Source: Dreissena polymorpha (lineage: Eukaryota; Mollusca; Bivalvia; Myida; Dreissenidae). Taken from it: a stretch of 64,000 nt of DNA. The stretch is from NCBI RefSeq assembly GCF_020536995.1, contig NC_068360.1, positions 20,089,113 through 20,153,112 of the forward strand. Direction: 5' to 3'. Under the pieces are notes generated by a model. The model saw only the letters and a program-made list of their open reading frames with translations, made no database searches and was not told the origin of the DNA. A program made the translations under genes and the position numbers. How positions within the stretch are numbered: position 1 is the stretch's first letter; each line of letters starts with the position of its first letter. Of this stretch, positions 1 through 9,842 are shown one piece after another.

Positions 1-303
1 ACGATTGAATAATTTGGAGAGTTCTGTTGTTGTCATTATATTGTGTCATACTACGAGGATTGCTTGTATAAAGTATAAAACACTTCACGAATTGTAAGAG
101 CACGGATGGCCGAGTGGTCTTAGCGATAAACTATTACTCCAGGGGTCAGTGGTTCGAGCCCAGTTGATGGTTTCCTATTTTGTATGTTGTTTTTTATTCT
201 AGTTTTTTTACTGGAGCTTTTTAGATCCAATGTTTAGATTTATCAAAATAAAGCATTTAATGATAACCTTCAATACATGCCAAAATCTGTGAAAAGGTCC
301 CTT
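1..303 (+). mobile_element. tRNA-carrying TTAA MITE, 3' part
   Basis: This is the right-hand part of a ~500 bp MITE whose left end lies outside the window. It shares its inner sequence, tRNA-like core and right end with the elements at 4432-4930, 26900-27408 and 41036-41511. The right end is TGTGAAAAGGTCCCT followed by TTAA at 304-307. The core at about 98-170 has an A-box-like TGGCCGAGTGGTC and a B-box-like GGTTCGAGCCC. It is non-coding and presumed non-autonomous. Confidence 0.8.
98..170 (+). other. tRNA-like sequence inside MITE
   Basis: A- and B-box-like blocks are spaced as in a tRNA (TGGCCGAGTGGTC, then GGTTCGAGCCC). The 5' and 3' ends do not pair into an acceptor stem, and the element around it is repeated in the window. 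It is therefore probably a tRNA-derived pol III promoter block rather than a working tRNA gene. The closest resemblance is to the Ser/Leu class, which is a weak call. Confidence 0.55.
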
Positions 304-307
304 TTAA

Positions 308-680
308 ATAAAAAAGTATTTGAATATTAAAACATCGTACCCATCGAATTTGTTCCAAAATGCCTCAAACCAAATGAACGGAATTCGTAAAAGTCCTCAC
401 GGTAATACGGGGACGGTTGTGCAAGGTGATAATCACATGGTTTGTTAATTTGATTATAGTTATGCAAGGAATTAGACAGATTGTTCACCTCAGACGATGC
501 AAATTTGGTATGAGGACGAACCTGCGACTGGATATAATCGATTAAATCAGTAAACGTTAATGCAAAACGTGTCGACGTCATCATATCCTCGAGGGTTACG
601 CAAGTCTAATGGAGGTTAAATTTGGTCTGGCGAATGATTTAACCATTTGATTCATGGAATGATAAAAGAACACATGAATC
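308..680. repeat. Diverged duplicate of 41517-41890
   Basis: This stretch follows the MITE at 1-303 and matches the 370 bases that follow the MITE at 41036-41511, in the same order. About 680 bases, MITE included, are therefore shared between the two places. A ~70 bp part, around the motif TACGGGGACGGTTG and its upstream side, also occurs inverted at about 40735-40805. I see no gene in it. Confidence 0.7.
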
Positions 681-1244
681 ACAAACAGCAATGTGTTCTT
701 TAGCACCGGCATATATCAAGAGACAGTAAACGGGTTTTATAGTATTGATAAGACATTTCAGGTCTTAATCTAAAGTGTTAAATTGAATTAGTCGTGGATA
801 TTGTCCAATTGGTGTATGTGTAAATAGTCCAGGATTACCCAGTACTCAGATTTGGCAACTCCATATGTGCCCCCGCGACATTAGGGGCCCCATGAAACCG
901 TGACTAAACTAAACTAATGACTTGAACAAGCCAATTTTCATTGAGGCTTGACATCGTCAACCAATTGACAATAATACATTATTTGCAACACTGTATTGTT
1001 TTGCTAATTATTTAATTTTTTAGATGTTTATTAGGGGTCTCCTCAGACTAAAGTGGAATTCAACACAGTGCCCCTTCACCTTGGGTCAAACCCCAGGTAA
1101 ATGCCCCCGCCCCCCCCCCCCCCGATAAAAACAGTACATATAATTTGTTGTTTGTTTTGTTTTAAAATGAAGGGCATTGGCACATGTTACCAGTTTTGGC
1201 AGCTAAGTGGTCACTTACATGGCTTTAGGCCTGGGGCATGGATC
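681..1244. other. No gene seen; C-rich run
   Basis: This is AT-rich non-coding sequence with a C homopolymer-like run at about 1103-1123. I see no open frame with recognisable content and no element ends. Confidence 0.5.
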
Positions 1245-4085
1245 CCAAAAGTTTTTCTACCTATGGGCCTCAATGGGCTTAATCCGTCTCTGTATATAAT
1301 CAATTAATACTTTTTCAAAACTAATTCTCATGTTGGAACACGTGGGGGTTATTTGTCTTTGCAAGCAAATTGTACATCATTCTGACATTAGGAAATAAAA
1401 CAAATACATTGAGTCATTAAAAATTTTAAAGAAAATATGGTAACTTATTATATGCTATAGTCTTCTTGAATTGTTCGTAATTTCACAAATATAATTTTAA
1501 TTTATAACCATGAATCATTAAAAACATAATTATTTACATTTAGTCTTCATATTTTTTTTTTCAAACGTCTATCGTCAGTCAACATCAAAATAATCGATTG
1601 TGTTGAATGTGATAAACCGCCATCTTGAAAATAGTAGTTCTTCTTGAGCCGTGCATTCTAATTTGCTGTCCCGAATTCAAGATGTGCATGCTTTACATAT
1701 CACTAAAAAGGACATTTCAAGGGAGGTTAATTTCATGTCAAAAATGTCAACAGATGATGTAGTGTGGAAAATACTCATTTATAAACGATTGTGTGTTACT
1801 TAGAAACACTATATGAACAATACATAAGGGAGGATTTATTTGATAAAAACGTGTCAAGTTATGATTAATAACAACTTTTACCTGTTTTTGTTTTTGTTTG
1901 TTTAATCAGCAAAACGATGTTGACTGTGTAAAAACTTTTGCGTCACGACTGTATCATGTGCGAACATTCTATCAAGGGATTTTACGCGATCTCTATACCT
2001 ACGACTCAAAAAGAACCCTCGACTCAGCAATAATTAACCATACATACACATAATAAAATGCTGATGTCAAATATATTTTCAGCAACGTGAAAATTCATGG
2101 ATTTGTTAATTTGAGCATATTCATTGGCCATAACATTCATATATTTATAATTTTTACCACAAACCTGAAAAATACATTTTCTGTGTTTTCGTCTATTCTA
2201 ACAACCCTAACATCCACTTAACATTCACTAAACAACAACATGTGAAGTACCAGCAATGTCAGATTCAGAATCGTTTACTTAATGCAATAACGTGGTCTAA
2301 AAGCTAGTCGTACGTCCAATTAGCGGGATAATCCAAAGAAGCAGTGTACAAGCAATGCAAAAAACAGTGGCAGTAGTGGTTTCCATTTTGTTTTGCGTAA
2401 TTGAAATGATAGCAGTGGTGGTATTTTAGACGAATACAACTTGACTTCACTCATTTCACTCGCGTACTTGAGATACACCCATGTACAGCATAGCAAAATG
2501 TTTTGCCATGGCCAAATATGTATATTTGATGAAGTATTTGTTTCTTTATTGGACAGGTACTTCAGTAATGAGGAATATAGATGCCAAAAGTAAAGCTTAT
2601 TTTAAAAAATAGCGCAGTGCTTAATTAATAAAATGAAAGTGCACATGAATAAGCAAAAAACAACTTTTTGTTCATACTCAAGTCAATTTAATAAGTTAAT
2701 TAAAAAGTACATAATGTTGCATTATCGGCAACCTCACTGTATAAACAGACCTGCACGTTGATTTGAATTATTTACATGCGACATGTTTAACGAATGAAAT
2801 TATATAGTCAAATGCATCGAGCAATACCAGAAATTGTGGAGGGATTTATTTGAATATCTCCTCATTGACCTTAACCGAGTGATCAGAATTTTAACACAAC
2901 TTTGGATTTCCGTTTTTTTCTTTTTTATAACCAAACTGACCAGCAAGTACATTGTGTTATGATATATTATTCGTAAACACCGACTTAATGCAGGGAAATC
3001 TTCTTTTTCAAGAGTGTACAAATTTAACACAATTTGTTTTCTTGTTATTTTTTTCTAATTGGCAGGTTAATAAAGAACTAATGAATGGTTAAGTATATTA
3101 TTTGTGTTGCCAGATCCTTTATGTGCATGTTTTAATATATTTTAATATATATTTTTATATTTCGGTCAAACACAAAAGGTGAATTCGCTTTTGTAGGAAT
3201 TGCAGACCTATAAGATATCATTTGCTTCCTGACTCGCTTTTCTAAAACGTCTTTTCCATGGCAGCCTGAAATAAATTTCTCATTTTTTTATATTTATGAT
3301 AAGAAAGAATGGCATCTGCATTAATCTTTTCGTATTTTATTAGTTTGAACTACATAGGATTTGTATCGGAGAAAGCTGTGGGTACATTGAGTATTCAGAA
3401 ATAAACTGCTCTGTTGTGAGGGTACTATTATATAGAGAATCCATGTACTCTGTACTCATGCTAATAACTTGTTTAATATGTCTAAACAAAAATCTCACTT
3501 TGTGTTCACTATGTCCATGTTTAATAATTTTACATGAATTCAGGACAATGTCATGTTTTTTGCATATACTACATAATTGAATTTCCTACATTAGCCACGA
3601 AGTTTGAAAATCATTTTATGCAATATGAAGCCAGCGTAGCTCCAGAACAGACTGAACAGTGACAGATAGCTTCAGACAAAACTGTGAAAATGCACAGGCT
3701 GGTGTAGAACTATGCTGGCCGCATATGAGAATATTTTGCATGATACAGATAATTTTGTTTGGGAAATACAAATATTAAAATATCATATAATTGGCACTTA
3801 AAATAAGAATAAAAGACAAGCAGATGGAAGCACAAATTTCGCCTGCCAATTTCCCTGGAGTTGTTTTCCAAAATAAAAACGGAATTCAGACTTTCTCTAA
3901 ATAGTGATTTTATATCTCAATAGAGAAAGTGCTATTCTATTAATCATCACTATTTATCAGACGCTAACTAGATTTTTTTTGCTTCTTCATAGTAGAAATA
4001 TTTGAAACCAAAAACCTGAAGATAGGCGGTATACCTTTTACCTAACGGCAGTTTATCAAGATAAAGCATAATCAAAATTGTCCTC
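1245..4085. repeat. Segmental duplication, unexpanded copy
   Basis: This segment matches 45003-51062 in the same orientation along its whole length, for example around 1255-1300 with 45010-45060, 1915-1960 with 46362-46410, and 4028-4070 with 51010-51050. Removing four inserts from the second copy leaves about 2.9 kb, close to the 2.84 kb here. It keeps the empty sites of those inserts. The copies are clearly diverged, so the duplication is not recent. No conserved open frame is shared by the two copies. The part at about 3635-3740 resembles a bivalve-type dispersed repeat and is present in both copies. Confidence 0.85.
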
Positions 4086-4431
4086 AGAATGCGCAATTCT
4101 GATTACAACATTTTTCTGAAGTGACAATTACACATGCAATTATCTGTAACTTTCATATACCGTCTTTCCTAATCAAATGCCCCTAGAAAACCAAAGATTT
4201 CGATTCAATTACTAACCAAAGATTTCGATTCAAGTACTTCAACCTAATGTAACATCCCATGTTAAAAACTGTACAAAAGTCTCGTTGATATAATACCCAA
4301 CTAGTTAGCACACACAATGTAAACACACAATAAGTCAAATTCTCAATACTCAGATAATTCGCAATATCAAACTGAACAAAACCCTTAATCACAGTATCAA
4401 TCAACCATTTATATAAATACCAAACACTTAA

Positions 4432-4930
4432 AGGGGCCTTTTCACAGATTTTGACATGTTTTGAAGTTTGTCATTAAATGCTTTATATTGATAAATGTAA
4501 ACATTATATTTTAAAAGCTTCAGTAAAAATTCAAAAATAACATTTAAAAAAGGAAAAAAAAGTAGCCCGCAGCAGGGCTCGAACAAGTGACCCCCGGAAT
4601 CCTGAAGAAAAAACGCATTAGCTAACTGAGCTATCCTGCCAAGCATACATAAGATGCGTATTGTATACGTTATATAAGCAATCTTCGTAGTTTCACAAAT
4701 TTAAACGCCAACAACAGAACTCTCCAAATTATTCAATCGTTTCGCGTTGCAACGCTTTATATTTTTTAGGTTTTAAAATCGTCAAAAGATGAATATAATG
4801 GCTATATTAGACCATGGCAAATGTTCAGTAATACTGTTTCCTCACAAATATCATAACTAAACCGAAAATTTGCGAATCTGAAACACCTTTATTCAATTTT
4901 GTCAATTTACCAAACTATGAAAAGATCCCT
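4432..4930 (-). mobile_element. tRNA-carrying TTAA MITE, complete
   Basis: The element is complete at 499 bp and is flanked by TTAA at 4428-4431 and 4931-4934. Its ends are AGGGGCCTTTTCAC on one side and the complement of AGGGATCTTTTCAT on the other. It lies in reverse orientation relative to the copies at 26900 and 41036. A tRNA-like core sits on the minus strand at about 4563-4641, with TAGCTCAGTTAGC and TTGTTCGAGCCC. This core differs from the one at 98-170, so the family carries more than one tRNA type. Confidence 0.85.
4563..4641 (-). other. tRNA-like sequence inside MITE
   Basis: Read on the minus strand, this has an A-box-like TAGCTCAGTTAGC and a B-box-like TTGTTCGAGCCC at tRNA-like spacing, with an extended anticodon-arm region. 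The A-box wording is that of ordinary non-Leu/Ser tRNAs, unlike the copy at 98-170. I see no convincing acceptor stem. Confidence 0.5.
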
Positions 4931-4934
4931 TTAA

Positions 4935-5430
4935 ATCTCAATCTCAATAAACTTAACATCTCCATATCTCAATAAACTCTAAATATCAATATATCAATCA
5001 ACCTCAAATTTCAATATCACAATCAATTTCAAATCACAATACCTAAATAAACTTCAAAACTCAACCACATCTCATAATTACTAAAGACAGAACAGAACAG
5101 AACAGTTTAGTAAGTACATCAAGGCCTCCGGTCCATACTTCATAACACCAAAACATACTATAATACAATTTCAAAGTTGTGTCATATTTGTTTTATAAAT
5201 ATAATATCATACATAAGTGTTTATCGCCTGTAAAATATGCAAAAAGGTAACAAGTTAATTCCCTAATAGTGTTATCATTATTTGAAGACATGATTTTTAG
5301 CTGGGCTGATAATTATAAAATTGGTCAATGCCTCTCCAGATGAGTACCACGAATATAAATATAAAATCCTTATATTATAATACTTATCACAATGAAAAAA
5401 TCGTGGTATTTGCAATCAATTATTTCGATA
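4935..5430. other. No gene seen; short AT-rich repeats
   Basis: The start of this stretch (4935-5060) is a run of degenerate short repeats built on CAATAAACTTCAA/TCTCAAT-type words, and a similar run lies at 6965-7130. GAACA is repeated at 5090-5105. No coding sequence is recognised. Confidence 0.45.
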
Positions 5431-6547
5431 TCGCCATTTTAATAATGTGTACATAAAGGTGATTCAAATGGTAAGTTTAAATGTCTACCAAGTTCAATCT
5501 TGAGTTTATGATTCCCACTGCGGAATTTTGCAAAAGTACATTTAATTTTTATGGATATTCTGGGAAAAAGATCTCTCGAGAATAGATGTGTTTTAAAGTA
5601 TTTATAATGATAACACCGACTTGAATTTGTATCGTGTAATGACAATTTTGTGTATGACAGTCAATAATCCGTTATTTGAATATAATGATAAATAAGATGT
5701 TATCGCCTATTTCTTGATTTATAAATGCATAATCAAATCCGTATATAAACAGAAGATTTTTTATTTTAGTGGTCCAACAGTCCCTTCCGATATCGTCTAA
5801 TTATACAAGCATTAAATAACAGTTTCTAGGATAACGGTTATTGGTCGTTTGCAGTAATTTACACCAATACCTTATACAGTGAGTATAGTACGAAATACAC
5901 ATAGGTAGTATTCCACATTCTCCCAATGCTTTACAGGTGTTAGTGTTTTTATTTAACATATGAACAGATTCTTCTTTTTTTTTTGCTTACGTGCATAACC
6001 CAAGACCTGAGAGCCATAACACAATATTGGTGTTATCATCGAGTCGAATATTTTTAACAGATGCGTTGGGGTAAAGTAACCATATGATTTTTGATAAGCA
6101 TATATTGAAAAATAGCTTTCTGTGCTTGCATGGCTAACTTATTAAAAGCTACTGACCATGATAACGAAGAGGTAAACATGAGCCCCATGTACTTGTAATT
6201 GGATGTTGTTTTAACCTGTTGTCCTCTAAAATAACATCGTTCGAAAAAAAAATAAGACAGCACCTTTACGAAACACGATGATTGATTTAAATTGATTTAA
6301 ATTGACTTCCATTTCAGTTTTTTCGCAATATGTATCTATAACATTTAATTGCTGTTGTAACTTGTTAACAGTTTATGCACAGTTTGCTATATCATCTGCA
6401 AACATTAAACATAATATATCGGGTATTTGGTTATAAATAAAAATACCATATCCACATTTTTCTTTTGAAAGGACAGATAATTCATAATAATTAATAAATA
6501 AATCGAAGATGTAGAACTTGTTTTGTCTCCATGTCTAGTGCCAATGT
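5430..6547 (-). mobile_element. LINE reverse-transcriptase relic (non-LTR)
   Basis: Read on the minus strand, this is the 3' half of a non-LTR retrotransposon reverse-transcriptase ORF. In order it shows GTRHGD near 6540 (usual form GTRQGD), the catalytic FADD at about 6391-6402 (usual YADD/FADD), CEKTEMEVNL, the SSYKYLG-like SNYKYMGLMFT, then a thumb-region ITPILCYGS near 6020. The C-terminal motif CTFAKFRSGNHKLKIELGRH lies at about 5485-5545, followed by a PFESPLC tail and a stop at 5439. Several stops and frame changes interrupt it, so it is dead. The 5' part is missing, cut off by the hairpin at 6562. The layout suits a CR1/Jockey-like mollusc LINE, but the clade is not resolved. Confidence 0.85.
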
Positions 6548-6561
6548 TGAAGGGGAAGAAC

Positions 6562-6655
6562 TATGTTCTTCCTCGGGAAGGGGGGGGGGGGGCGGGAATG
6601 CCTCCTAATTCAAATAATGAATTAGGGGGCATTCCCCCCCCCCCTTCCTGAGGAA
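6562..6655. repeat. G-run/C-run hairpin
   Basis: This is a near-perfect inverted repeat. One arm holds CTTCCTCGGGAAGG, a run of Gs and CGGGAATGCCTCCTAATTCA. The other arm is its complement, with a run of Cs. The loop is AATAA. The G-run could also form a quadruplex. It sits next to the truncated end of the LINE. Confidence 0.8.
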
Positions 6656-6832
6656 TTAATCTTTACACATGACTTTAAGTTAGTATACATTGACTTTAAA
6701 TTGAAGATCTATCACAAAAGAGATACTTAACATTTATATCAACTTATCCTTAGTATAATTCTCAAATACACATGTAATATTAAAACACAATATTCACACT
6801 CAATCATTCTGATGTAAACCTTTATCAAATGA

Positions 6833-6833
6833 A

Positions 6834-6914
<81 letters not shown>

Positions 6915-6928
6915 TATATATATATATG
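6833..6928. repeat. (TA)n microsatellite
   Basis: About 95 bp of almost pure TA dinucleotide repeat with one interruption near 6909. Length is likely to vary between individuals. Confidence 0.95.
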
Positions 6929-7467
6929 TCAGGTAATATGCCATATCCTCTGGAAAGGAACTTAAATATCACGCTTAAATCACCTTAACGACTATCCTCA
7001 ATTGCAATATCACAATTATTTTTTATTCTAAATTATCTTCACTCAAATATCAATCAAAACCTGATAACCCAATATCAACTATTAATCTCAATCAATCTAA
7101 TCAACTAAAACGTTTTATCTACTGAAAATACTCATAAAAAACTCCTATTGTTTCCCTTTAAAGGGATTTATCTAATTTCCCACAAATGTAATAGTACGAT
7201 TAACTAATGTTTTTCTTTGAAACGACGTCAAACGTCGGGCGCCAATTTTACACATGTTCTTAAATCTTATACCTTATGAGGCGTTTAAGGGATTAAACTC
7301 TATTGAAAAACTAAGACACTAAGAAATTAACTGTTATCTATTTTATTTAAACCCTAAATTGTTATGAACATGTTATAAACGTACCGGACACTGTCCTAGT
7401 TCAGTATTACACCAAGGAGCTTGACTACAAACCCATATCAGTACAAATAGCACATACAAAAAATATA
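6929..7467. other. No gene seen
   Basis: This is AT-rich sequence. The first part repeats the degenerate CAATATCA/CTCAAT words seen at 4935-5060. No coding sequence or element end is recognised. Confidence 0.4.
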
Positions 7468-8041
7468 CTAAAGAAAAATATGAAATATACGAATATAGAC
7501 TTAATATGCATGCTTAATATTTTATTTTGGATTGGAACACACTTTTATTTATCGAATCATTATAAAAACGTTAATTTACTTTTATGATTGATGTAATATG
7601 TAAACATTGTGTTGTAATCTTAATAATTCAAGTTTATAGTATTTGCATTACCCAATAAACATGGTACCAAATCGTAAACAGCAAAGGTTAGTTCCTCTAA
7701 TGTTTTCTAACCTTTATTACCCAACCATTTTGCGTTTCATATATTTATAAAATAGTAGAAAGGAATATACAAAATATACAAATAAAGACTTAATATCCAT
7801 GCTTTATATTGTATTTTTGAGTGAAAAAAACTTTTCTTTATCGAATAGTTATAACAACTTTCATTTACTTTTATAATTGATGTAATATGTAAACATTGTG
7901 TTGTAATCTTAATTAATCAATTCAATATTATTTGCATTACCTAATAAACATGGTACCAAACCGTAAACAGCGAAGGTTAGTTCCTCTTATGTTTTTTAAC
8001 ATGTGTAACCCAACCATTTTGCGTTTCATATATTTATAAAT
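7468..8041. repeat. ~290 bp tandem duplication upstream of C1q copy A
   Basis: Two diverged direct copies, about 7468-7756 and 7757-8041, each contain GATGTAATATGTAAACATTG (near 7589 and 7879) and AACATGGTACCAAA. Each also ends in CCATTTTGCGTTTCATATAT. They lie 0.7-1.3 kb upstream of the start codon of C1q copy A and could hold regulatory sequence, but that is inference from position only. Confidence 0.8.
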
Positions 8042-8770
8042 GTGTGTTGTAACGTCATAGTGTTTGTATTGAAATGATATTATGCAAATGCACTTTATAT
8101 TGAAGGCAATCCAATAATAGGCAATTCTGATAGAAAAGACGGTATTGCATTATGTAATGATATACGGCTGTAGCCTTAGTAACTCGTTATGGAAACGAGT
8201 CATCGGCAATGAGACACAAACATTATATTGTTTATTTGGATGATTCCAAATTTTTATTTGATAATCAGCAGACACTTTTAAGTAACCACAAACTGGTTAA
8301 TGACGAACATCAAAGCTTGAACATTTAGCAAATTGCAATGGTAAACCAGAAAACGAACGGACGCACTAACCTTCTTTACAATACATACTTACACCCACCA
8401 TCTAACAATAGCAATATCTGATAAGGTCACTCATGTTTCGAACGCAAACGAATCGTTACATCTTCAAAACATGTTGCACTCGGTAATGCTTTCATACCAA
8501 TTAAATAAGGGTCTGTATTGGGATCTGGCAAATGCCATATTAAAGAACTTCTTAACATTTAATCGTAAACAAGTTATTGTATGGTTCCGGTCAGATGATA
8601 CAGTTGCCTACCTCAGTACATACTGAATATTCAATTTGGTAGCAATCAACTTAAACATATAGATTAGAAGTTTCGATTCAGTAGGAAATAGTTCTTTAGA
8701 GGAATCATACGCAAAAGTGAGTGTTTTGTAATTTTGGAAAATACTTTGCTTATGTTTGCAAATATAAAAG
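8042..8770. other. 5' flank of C1q copy A
   Basis: The proximal upstream region of the C1q gene. It has a small hairpin near 8175-8200 (AACTCGTTATGGAAACGAGT). I cannot place a transcription start. Copy B has an acceptor-like site just before its coding start, so a non-coding first exon somewhere in this stretch is possible. Confidence 0.35.
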
Positions 8771-9242
8771 ATGAATCTCCAGAAAAAAGGATTCTTGCTG
8801 TTACTGGATGTGATACTCGCATTTTGCTCACGAGAGCCCCTGAGCCCGACATGCATGTTATATGAATACGAGGAACGCCTGTTAGAGAGGGTCCTAAGAA
8901 ACGAAATCGGTCTGGAAAATACGTTGAAAGACATCGTAAAAACACATGTTAAAGTTGAAGATGCACTGAAACAGTTAGAAGATGGTAAAGTGCAAATCAA
9001 GTCCACGTTGGAAGCCATGAAAGAAAAACAAGCTACAATGGATTTAACTCTGCGCGAGTTCATGGAAAATATCACGTGTCACGTTAATTTAACGTTGACC
9101 ACCTCTGTTAATAATTTGGAGAATAAACATGAAGCTACTGCAATGAAAGCAAGCACTCTAGTCTCGGATGCTATTTTAAAATTGACGGAAAACGTATCAG
9201 CGACGGTCCAAATGTTTTCTTATCAACAAGAGAAACTAAAAG
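8771..9242 (+). CDS. Secreted C1q-domain protein, copy A, exon 1
   Basis: Exon 1 of a two-exon gene, giving residues 1-157 plus the first base of codon 158. The start codon is followed by a signal-peptide-like stretch (KKGFLLLLDVILAFCSREP). A long charged heptad region follows, with LLERVLRNEIGLENTLKDI and ALKQLEDGKVQIKSTLEAM, expected to form a coiled coil that would trimerise the C1q head. N-glycosylation motifs NIT, NLT and NVS are visible. The exon ends at AAAAG followed by donor GTGGGT, in phase 1. The family, secreted C1q-domain proteins, binds pathogen surfaces in bivalve innate immunity; that role is inferred from family membership. The same layout appears in copy B at 18069. No truncation is seen. 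Confidence 0.9.
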
Positions 9243-9438
9243 GTGGGTTTATATATAATGTATGTATTGTAAGCGTATTAATTACTGAGTAAAACAGTGA
9301 AGAAAGGCTGGTAAAATGAATTTAAGACAACAAAAGAAAACCTGGGTTAATTTAAATGTTCATATGTAAGTACCATAAACAACAATCCCACAAAATATCG
9401 TTACATGAGTTGTAATATAAGCAATTAATTTATTTCAG

Positions 9439-9842
9439 CTCAATCGATCATCCCTACAATTTACTTCTACGCCCGCTTAGCTTACAACGTGAACCCATCC
9501 AATCAGGATGTTATCTTTCCGACAGTAACGGTCAACGAAGGTCAAGGTTATAATCCCGGAACTGGAAGGTTCACAGTTTCCGTCCCTGGAATGTACCTTT
9601 TCAGTGTGCAGATGTGTGTTACCAATGAAAAACATTGTTATCTCGAAATAGTGCAACAAGGAACAACATTACAAAGATCAGTTTTCGGTGACAAGTCTGG
9701 GTATCATTCATGCGTAACTATGCAGGCAGCAGCACATGTAGCCTCTGGAGACCAGATCTGGGTGCGCGCGACAAGTTCATGTTATATGACTGCGGATTCA
9801 TTAAGATACAATTCTTTTCTCGGAGCATTAATCCATGTTTAA
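9439..9842 (+). CDS. Secreted C1q-domain protein, copy A, exon 2 (C1q head)
   Basis: Exon 2 begins after acceptor TTTATTTCAG and joins exon 1 in phase 1 across a 196-base intron (9243-9438). The spliced reading frame is 876 bases, 291 residues and a stop. This exon is one globular C1q domain of about 133 residues: it opens with IPTIYFYARL, has the conserved VIFPTVTVNEGQGYNPGTG, the F-x-V-x-x-PGMYLFSVQ core, and ends with the usual F-x-G-x-L-like FLGALIHV. The length fits the family. No collagen repeat is present, so this is the coiled-coil (C1q-like) rather than the collagen type. A polyadenylation-like AATAAA lies at about 10307, but other AT-rich candidates exist. Confidence 0.93.

Noticed and set aside
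98-170. A working tRNA gene
   Set aside because: A- and B-box words are present, but the ends do not form an acceptor stem, and the block belongs to a repeated MITE.
6739-6972. Ile/Tyr-repeat ORF
   Set aside because: It is a translation of the TA microsatellite.
8608-9075. Minus-strand ORF over C1q exon 1
   Set aside because: It is a shadow of the + strand coding exon, whose frame matches copy B and has correct splice sites.
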